From positions 1 to 44,878 of the forward strand of contig DDCB01000003.1 in NCBI GenBank assembly GCA_002335425.1: DNA of 44,878 nucleotides. Reading direction: 5' to 3'. The notes beneath the pieces were generated by a model. It saw only the letters and a program-made list of their open reading frames with translations. It was not told where the DNA came from and searched no databases. The position numbers and the translations under genes are program-made. Each line of letters starts with the position of its first letter. Position 1 is the first letter of the stretch. Source of the DNA: Chthonomonas sp. UBA2017 (lineage in GTDB: Bacteria; Armatimonadota; Fimbriimonadia; Fimbriimonadales; Fimbriimonadaceae). Shown here in pieces: positions 39,499 through 44,878 of the stretch.

Positions 39499-41286
39499 GT
39501 GGTTCAAAGAAGCCTGACTTGGATTTTCGGGGGTCTCTTGGCCCTCTCATTAGCGGGGTGCGGAGGAAGCGGAGGTTCGGGAAGCACGGGCGGTGGCGGT
39601 GGCTGCACCGACGGCCCGTCGATCGTTTCGGTCACGTACCAGACCGACTGGAGCGGACCTGCGACGAACCCTCGGTCACAACTCGTTTCGATTCTCGACA
39701 CCAGCGGGAATTCGGTCGCCTCGATCACGGTCAACGAAACCTCTTCGTCCCAGACCGTTCAGCTCACGAACGTCCCGACCGGAGAGGCGCAACTTCGGAT
39801 CGAGCTGTATTCGCGACAAGACCTTGGCGGCACCAAAGTCGGAGAGATTCGACAGAACTTGTTGCTTTGCCAAAACGCCACGTTCCGATCTTCGGCTTCA
39901 GGCACTCCGGCCCGGGTCGTCGTCACGCCGGGCTCGGCAAATCTCATCGTCCAGCAGAGCCGCGCTTTCGCTGCCCACTTAGAGGACTCCGACGGACGCT
40001 CACTCTTTGGCCAGCCCGGTCAATTCGTTTTCGACGTCTTGGGCGGAGTCGGCAATGTCGATGCCACCGGAAGGTTCTTCGCGCAATCGGCGGGGCAAGG
40101 CAGCGTGCGGGCGACCCACGGCCCTAGCAATCTAAGCGGAGCCGCGACCTTGAACGTCTCGCCGTTCAACACAACCCGCTCGAAATGGACGATCCTCGTC
40201 TTTTTGAACGCGGCTAACGACCTCTTCGAATTTAGCCCCGAAAATGTGAACCAGATGGAGCGGGTTGCGAGCGGAGACGTTCGATTCGTCTTGCAATGGA
40301 AGCAGAGCCAAGACCAATTCCCAACCTCTTCGTTCAGTGGAACTCGGCGCTATTTGGTGAAGCCAGACCAAAGCAACGCGATCGCGAGCGAACTCGTGCA
40401 AGACATGGGCGGCAACGTCGACATGGGTCAGTGGCAAACCCTGCGGGACTTCATCGCATGGGGCAAAACGAACTATCCTGCGGACCGCTACGGGGTCGTG
40501 ATCTGGAATCACGGCAACGGCTGGCGGCGATCCACCGAAGACCGAGGCATCACTCGGGCCGTCAGCTACGACGATGAAACTGGCAATGCAATCCAGATCT
40601 GGGAACTCCCTCAGGCGTTCGGCGCAAACAAATTCGACTTCCTTGCTTGGGATGCGAGCTTGATGCAAATGGTCGAGGTCGCCTATGAGATTCGAGCCAA
40701 CGCTCAGTTCATCATCGGCAGCGAGGAGAGCCCGCCGGGGCAGGGGTACCCCTACGACCGGATCTTTGGTGCCTTCAAGCAAAATCCGACGGCCAGCACT
40801 CGAACCTTGAGCAAGTCGTTCGTCGATGGGATGCTCGCCGTGCCCGAGTACGCCTCGCGCAAGATCACTCAGAGCGTCCTCGACACGACGAAGCTCGAAG
40901 CCCTGTCGGCGGCGATCTCGACCCTGGCGGATGAACTCATCTTGGTGCGGGCCAACCTCGCCTCCGAAATCATCGTGGCTCGTCAAGACACGCAGTCCTA
41001 CAGCCCGACCACCGTCCGGTTCTACCGAGACCTGATTCACCTCTGCACAAATCTTGAGGCGATGCCAAACGCGCCCTCGTCGCTCAAGGTGGCAGCCGCG
41101 AATGTTCGCGCTCGGGCCGCCGAGGCGATCGTATGGGAAGGTCACAACAGCAATTCAGCCAACAGCCGGGGCATCAGCATCGACTTTTCTCCGGCCAACC
41201 GGTTCGTGGGCTCAGGGGAGGACTATCGATCGCTGGAGTTCGCCCAAGACACCAAGTGGGACGATTTCCTGACCGTCGCCCCGTAA
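39499..41286 (+). CDS. clostripain-like (peptidase C11) lipoprotein with Ser at the catalytic Cys position
   Basis: A 595-aa lipoprotein. Signal peptide with lipobox LAGC (Cys21), Gly/Ser linker, a beta domain (about 40-220, with PARVVVTPGSANLIVQQSRA like a bacterial Ig fold) and a C11 domain from about 228: KWTILVFLNAANDLFEF, the catalytic His338 in VVIWNHGNGW, and LAWDASLMQMVEVAYEI. In C11 peptidases the last motif reads DACLM with the nucleophile Cys; here residue 387 is Ser (AGC). It may be an inactive binding protein or a serine variant. The GTG start follows a good promoter, with no clear ribosome site. Confidence 0.85.
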   Translation: MVQRSLTWIFGGLLALSLAGCGGSGGSGSTGGGGGCTDGPSIVSVTYQTDWSGPATNPRSQLVSILDTSGNSVASITVNETSSSQTVQLTNVPTGEAQLRIELYSRQDLGGTKVGEIRQNLLLCQNATFRSSASGTPARVVVTPGSANLIVQQSRAFAAHLEDSDGRSLFGQPGQFVFDVLGGVGNVDATGRFFAQSAGQGSVRATHGPSNLSGAATLNVSPFNTTRSKWTILVFLNAANDLFEFSPENVNQMERVASGDVRFVLQWKQSQDQFPTSSFSGTRRYLVKPDQSNAIASELVQDMGGNVDMGQWQTLRDFIAWGKTNYPADRYGVVIWNHGNGWRRSTEDRGITRAVSYDDETGNAIQIWELPQAFGANKFDFLAWDASLMQMVEVAYEIRANAQFIIGSEESPPGQGYPYDRIFGAFKQNPTASTRTLSKSFVDGMLAVPEYASRKITQSVLDTTKLEALSAAISTLADELILVRANLASEIIVARQDTQSYSPTTVRFYRDLIHLCTNLEAMPNAPSSLKVAAANVRARAAEAIVWEGHNSNSANSRGISIDFSPANRFVGSGEDYRSLEFAQDTKWDDFLTVAP

Positions 41287-41310
41287 ATCCGCCCCCGGAA
41301 AACCTACCAC

Positions 41311-41336
41311 AGGTCCCCGAGCGATCTCGGGGACCT
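41311..41336 (+). terminator. strong hairpin after the C11-like gene
   Basis: AGGTCCCCGAG and CTCGGGGACCT form a perfect 11-bp stem with a CGAT loop, 25 bp after the stop. The tail (GCGTATCCTT) is only weakly T-rich, so it may be a terminator or an mRNA 3' end stabiliser. It lies just ahead of the leuS promoter. Confidence 0.6.
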
Positions 41337-41359
41337 GCGTATCCTTGAAGCCGGGGCAG

Positions 41360-41365
41360 TAGAAT
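41360..41365 (+). promoter_or_regulatory. leuS: -10 box of leuS
   Basis: TAGAAT ends nine bases before the leuS ATG. The interval contains AAGGGG, so either a very short leader or a leaderless start is implied. I see no T-box or leucine leader. Confidence 0.45.
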
Positions 41366-41374
41366 AAGGGGTTC

Positions 41375-44050
41375 ATGGCGAGCCGATACGATCCCGCAAG
41401 TTTTGAGCAGAAATGGCGCTCTCGCTGGAAAGAGGCCGACCTCTTTCTGACCCGCGAAGAGCCCGGTCGGCCCAAGTTCTATGGGCTAGAGTTTTTCCCC
41501 TATCCGAGCGGCAAAGGGCTCAGCGTCGGACACTGTCGCAACTACATCCCCAGCGACGTGGTCTGCCGGACCAAGTTCATGCAAGGCTATAACGTCCTGC
41601 ATCCCATGGGGTTTGATGCGTTCGGGCTCCCCGCCGAAAACGAGGCGATCAAAAATCAAGTTCATCCCGGCCCGATGGTCGAGCGATACGGCGACACCTA
41701 TCGCCAGCAGATGGACCTCATTGGGTGCTCGTACGACTGGTCTCGGTCGTTTTTTTCGAGCGACCCGAGCTACTACAAGTGGACCCAAAAGATTTTCAAG
41801 CTCCTCTTCGAAAGGGGCCTGGCTTATCGAAAGCTCGCGGCGGTGAACTGGGACCCAGTCGATCAGACCGTCCTGGCCGACGAAGAGGTCATCGGCGGCC
41901 GGGCCGAGCGCTCCGGGGCCTTGGTGGAAAAGAAGTGGATTCCGCAGTGGTTTTTTAAGATCACCGCTTATGCCGATCGCCTCCTGAGTGACCTCGACAA
42001 GCTCGATTGGCCCGAAGGGATTAAGAACCAGCAGCGAAACTGGATCGGCCGGAGCGAAGGGGTCGAATTCACCATGCGAGTCGTTTTGCCGAACGACGCG
42101 GCCTCTGAAAACCCACCGCTCCAACCCGCCGAAGAGGAGGTCTTCAGCGTCAAGTCCCCCGACCGCGGGCTGACCATGACCGTCTTCACCACCCGGGTCG
42201 ACACGATCTTTGGCGTGACCTTTTGCGTCCTGGCTCCCGAGCATCCCCTGGTTGAAAAGATCTGTCTCGGCGTGCCGGAAGAGCGAGTCGAGGCGATCCG
42301 GGCGTATCAGGCACAGGCCAAGCTCCTGGGCGACCAAGATCGACTCGCCGCGAACCGGGAAAAACCCGGCGTCAACACGGGGGCCTTTGCAATCAATCCC
42401 GCCAATGGCGAGAAGGTCCCGATCTTTCTGGCTGACTACGTCCTGATGACCTATGGCACGGGCGCGATTATGGCCGTGCCCGGACACGACGAACGCGACT
42501 ATGAATTTGCCCAAGCCTATGGCCTGCCGATCCTTCCCGTCATCGCCCCGGAAGCCGGGCAACTCGACGTCGAATTGCCTTTCCCCGCGAAGGACGGGTT
42601 TCTCATCAACTCGGGCGAGTATTCCGGTCTCTCGGTCGCCGAAGCTCAACTGCGGCTGAGCGAATGGTTGGAGGCGCTTGAAATCGGGACGCGAAAAGTC
42701 AACTACAAGTTGCGGGATTGGCTCATCAGCCGCCAGCGCTACTGGGGCTGTCCGATTCCGATCATGCACACTCAAGATGAAGAGATGCAGACCGTCCCCG
42801 ACGACTGTTTGCCAGTTCTCTTGCCTGAAGTTGAAAATTACTTGCCGCCTGGCGATGGCACCTCGCCGCTAGCTTTGATCCCTGAGTTCGTCAATACGAC
42901 CGACCGCGATGGTCGGCTTGCTCAGCGCGAAACCGACACGATGGGCGGCTTTGCTTGCTCCAGTTGGTACTTCCTGCGATTTGCCGATCCCCACAACGAC
43001 GAGGCGCCGTTCTCGCCCGAAAAGGTCAAGTCCTGGTTGCCTGTCGACTGTTATGTGGGCGGCGCCGAACACGCGGTGATGCACTTGCTCTATGCAAGAT
43101 TTTGGACCAAAGTGCTTTACGATGCGGGCTGGATCGAATTTGACGAGCCGTTCCTGACGCTCAAGAACCAAGGCCAAGTGCTCGCCCAGACCCCTTATCG
43201 CAAGCCGCGCGAAGGCGAGGTCCTCAGCGTGGGTCAGACCGGAATCCAGATCACGTTCGCCGAGGCCGAAGCCCTCCCCGACGGGGAAGTCGATTGGCGG
43301 TGGGCCCGCATGAGCAAATCCAAGGGCAATGTGGTCACACCCGAGCAAGCCGCCGAGCAGTTTGGCGTCGATGCGCTTCGAGTCTTTGAGCTCTTTGTCG
43401 CCCCGTTCGAAGCCGAAATCCAATGGTCGAACGAGGGGATGAACGGCATTGTCCGGTTCCTCAACCGGATTTTTCGCTGGATCGACGATCACCGGTCGGC
43501 CTGGAATCCGAACTGGAAAAACTCCATCTCTCAGGTCGAGAACTCGGGATCGACGGCCACCCTGCGACGGGCCACCCACCAGACCATCGCTAAAGTGACC
43601 AGCGACATCGACCGATTCGCCTTCAACACGGCCGTGGCCGCGCTGATGACCTACTTAAATTCGCTCGACGATCTGTCCAAGTTTGACCGCCCGCCCCATG
43701 CCGATGCGCTCAGCGAGGCCATCGAGTCGCTGATCCTCTTGGTCGCTCCGATGGCACCATTCTCAGCCGACGAGCTCTGGGAGTCCCTCGGCGAAGCCGG
43801 ATTCACGTATCATCAAGCCTGGCCAAAGCACGATCCTGCCTTGGCAGCGGAGTCGGAGATCACCGTCGCCGTCCAAGTCAATGGCAAACTTCGAGACACA
43901 CTGACGCTCCCCGCAGGAACCGACGGCCCCGCGATGGAACAAGCGGCGCTTGAGTCGAAGAAGGTCCAAGTTTTCCTCGAAGGAAAGGTCGTTCGAAAAG
44001 TGATTGTTGTGCCAGGTAAACTTATAAATATCGTGGTGTCGGATGCATAG
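41375..44050 (+). CDS. leuS: leucyl-tRNA synthetase
   Basis: An 891-aa class Ia synthetase that charges tRNA-Leu. It has FFPYPSGKGLSVGHCRNY with the HIGH-type motif SVGH (50-53), HPMGFDAFGLPAENEAIK, the inserted CP1 editing domain with VFTTRVDTIFG and MAVPGHDERDYEFA, the tryptophan-rich KLRDWLISRQRYWGCPIP, and RMSKSKGN (645-652). A C-terminal anticodon-binding and tail domain follows. Length and order are typical of bacterial LeuS. The stop overlaps the following lipoprotein gene by eight bases. Confidence 0.97.
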   Translation: MASRYDPASFEQKWRSRWKEADLFLTREEPGRPKFYGLEFFPYPSGKGLSVGHCRNYIPSDVVCRTKFMQGYNVLHPMGFDAFGLPAENEAIKNQVHPGPMVERYGDTYRQQMDLIGCSYDWSRSFFSSDPSYYKWTQKIFKLLFERGLAYRKLAAVNWDPVDQTVLADEEVIGGRAERSGALVEKKWIPQWFFKITAYADRLLSDLDKLDWPEGIKNQQRNWIGRSEGVEFTMRVVLPNDAASENPPLQPAEEEVFSVKSPDRGLTMTVFTTRVDTIFGVTFCVLAPEHPLVEKICLGVPEERVEAIRAYQAQAKLLGDQDRLAANREKPGVNTGAFAINPANGEKVPIFLADYVLMTYGTGAIMAVPGHDERDYEFAQAYGLPILPVIAPEAGQLDVELPFPAKDGFLINSGEYSGLSVAEAQLRLSEWLEALEIGTRKVNYKLRDWLISRQRYWGCPIPIMHTQDEEMQTVPDDCLPVLLPEVENYLPPGDGTSPLALIPEFVNTTDRDGRLAQRETDTMGGFACSSWYFLRFADPHNDEAPFSPEKVKSWLPVDCYVGGAEHAVMHLLYARFWTKVLYDAGWIEFDEPFLTLKNQGQVLAQTPYRKPREGEVLSVGQTGIQITFAEAEALPDGEVDWRWARMSKSKGNVVTPEQAAEQFGVDALRVFELFVAPFEAEIQWSNEGMNGIVRFLNRIFRWIDDHRSAWNPNWKNSISQVENSGSTATLRRATHQTIAKVTSDIDRFAFNTAVAALMTYLNSLDDLSKFDRPPHADALSEAIESLILLVAPMAPFSADELWESLGEAGFTYHQAWPKHDPALAAESEITVAVQVNGKLRDTLTLPAGTDGPAMEQAALESKKVQVFLEGKVVRKVIVVPGKLINIVVSDA

Positions 44051-44693
44051 AACAAGCACGCTATGTTTAGGTTTTCTGGCGATTCTACTCCTGATCTTCA
44101 TCGGAGGGTGCCGTCGAGGCCCACAGCAACTCCTGATCACTTCCACTGATCAATATAATGAGGTTTTGCGCCAAGTCTTTGATCTTTCTCGTGACCCTCT
44201 GGCCACGTTCGAAAAGGGCGAAACCCTCCAAGAGGTCGACCTCAAGCAGTTAGACCGGGCCGAAAGCCTCACGCGGTCGCTGATTGAGTTCCGACCGACG
44301 ATCTTTACGCTCTATACACTCCTGGGGAAAATTCTCTTGGCCAAGGGCCAAACCGAATCGGCCCTTGGGACGCTCCAACAAGCGGTGCGACTCGCTCCCA
44401 AGGTGACCGATGTCGATATCATCTTGTCCACCGCCGACTCCTACCGATGGCTCGCCGAAGCCTGGCTGAGATTTGGGGATCCCATGGCCGCCGAGGGCGC
44501 AGCGCGCGAGGCTCTGAAGCGAGTCGAACAAAACCCGGACTACACCCAGCTCGTCGCCTCGACGCTCGTTCAGCAAAAGAAATACGACGAAGCCTTGAAG
44601 ATGCTCGACCAAGGACTCAAGATTTCGAGCCAGCACTATCCCAGCCTGAGGCTGAAGAAATTCATCGAATCGGCCCAAGCCTCTGGGCCTTAG
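44043..44693 (+). CDS. TPR-repeat lipoprotein
   Basis: A 216-aa protein. Signal peptide CLGFLAILLLIFIGGC with lipobox Cys23, then helical repeats: SLTRSLIEFRPTIFTLYTLL, GKILLAKGQTESALGTLQQA, WLAEAWLRFGDPMAAEGAAR and VQQKKYDEALKMLDQGLKI. TPR lipoproteins usually scaffold envelope complexes; partner unknown. The ATG lies inside the end of leuS, so it shares the leuS transcript. A GGCCCA/TGGGCC hairpin (44672-44689) overlaps its last codons. Confidence 0.82.
   Translation: MHRTSTLCLGFLAILLLIFIGGCRRGPQQLLITSTDQYNEVLRQVFDLSRDPLATFEKGETLQEVDLKQLDRAESLTRSLIEFRPTIFTLYTLLGKILLAKGQTESALGTLQQAVRLAPKVTDVDIILSTADSYRWLAEAWLRFGDPMAAEGAAREALKRVEQNPDYTQLVASTLVQQKKYDEALKMLDQGLKISSQHYPSLRLKKFIESAQASGP
44672..44689. 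terminator. hairpin at the end of the leuS operon
   Basis: GGCCCA and TGGGCC pair around a six-base loop inside the last codons of the lipoprotein gene and 6 bp beyond the 3' end of the convergent tRNA-Arg. Neither strand has a proper T run, so a terminator role is only possible. Confidence 0.35.
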
Positions 44694-44694
44694 A

Positions 44695-44770
44695 TGGCGC
44701 GCTCGAGAGGACTCGAACCTCCGACCCCCAGCTCCGCAAGCTGATGCTCTATCCACTGAGCTACGAGCGC
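44695..44770 (-). tRNA. tRNA-Arg (anticodon GCG), CCA encoded
   Basis: A 76-nt cloverleaf. Acceptor GCGCTCG pairs with CGAGCGC, then discriminator G and an encoded CCA. The D arm is GCTC/GAGC with the loop containing GGA (A20, an arginine identity base). The anticodon stem TCAGC/GCTGG carries the loop TTGCGGA, so anticodon GCG, reading CGC and CGU. The T arm contains GGTTCGAGTCC. It is convergent with the leuS operon. Confidence 0.95.
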
Positions 44771-44812
44771 GTGAAAGAGAATTCTACCTAATCTCTCCCT
44801 CGGATTTTGAGG

Positions 44813-44818
44813 TATGAT
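44813..44818 (+). promoter_or_regulatory. -10 box of tRNA-Trp
   Basis: TATGAT ends 11 bp before the first base of the tRNA, giving a short 5' leader. No clear -35 box is visible. Confidence 0.4.
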
Positions 44819-44829
44819 CCATCCGGCCT

Positions 44830-44878
<49 letters not shown>

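Noticed and set aside
41486..42775. 429-codon minus-strand frame
   Set aside because: It is antisense to leuS, whose identity is certain, and has no domain of its own.

Overview
The window is a dense bacterial chromosomal segment of moderately high GC. It carries about 37 supported genes, one complete tRNA gene and the start of a second. I see no phage, insertion sequence, rRNA or CRISPR. The best taxonomic guess is an Armatimonadota (Fimbriimonadia-like) bacterium. The grounds are two PEP-CTERM secreted proteins, prepilin-type genes, a planctomycete-style fibronectin III protein, a futalosine-pathway menaquinone gene, frequent GTG/TTG starts, and several -10 boxes placed directly against start codons. 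This is inference from gene content, not a phylogenetic result.

Left part (1-8600). A fibronectin III protein is followed by a 1.16-kb non-coding stretch (716-1876) that holds duplicated palindromes and 77-bp GC-rich repeats. Next is a minus-strand operon: a 112-aa unknown, a PLP aminotransferase and a fused PabB-PabC, so folate (p-aminobenzoate) synthesis. Divergent from it lie an unknown 141-aa gene and an S4 RNA-binding gene, then hypoxanthine phosphoribosyltransferase, then rho with a small downstream unknown.

Central part (8748-21916). Nine tightly overlapping plus-strand genes form one unit: a membrane-anchored exporter partner, ABC-2 permease, ABC ATPase, second permease, a long coiled-coil membrane protein, MoxR AAA+ ATPase, DUF58 protein, BatA-like VWA membrane protein and a 935-aa protein with two VWA domains. 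It joins a gliding-type ABC exporter to a MoxR/VWA assembly module. It is the strongest candidate for an under-described system here.

Envelope region (22079-28869, minus strand). A 994-aa PEP-CTERM protein with autotransporter-style repeats ends at a clear terminator. Next to it is a type IV pilus/type II secretion-like set: a major pseudopilin-like gene, then PilV-like, PilW-like and PilX-like genes, also closed by a terminator.

Right part (29012-44878). There is an ABM-like protein, a TMEM14-like membrane protein, a GNAT acetyltransferase, and an operon of an MmgE/PrpD protein, MqnA and a 39-aa lipoprotein. A HIT protein diverges from that operon across a symmetric palindrome. Then come two unknown secreted proteins, a small PEP-CTERM protein with an octamer repeat tract upstream, and a GAF-GGDEF protein with a degenerate HD-GYP tail. 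Next is a clostripain-like lipoprotein whose catalytic Cys is Ser. Last are LeuS with a TPR lipoprotein, tRNA-Arg (anticodon GCG) and the start of tRNA-Trp.
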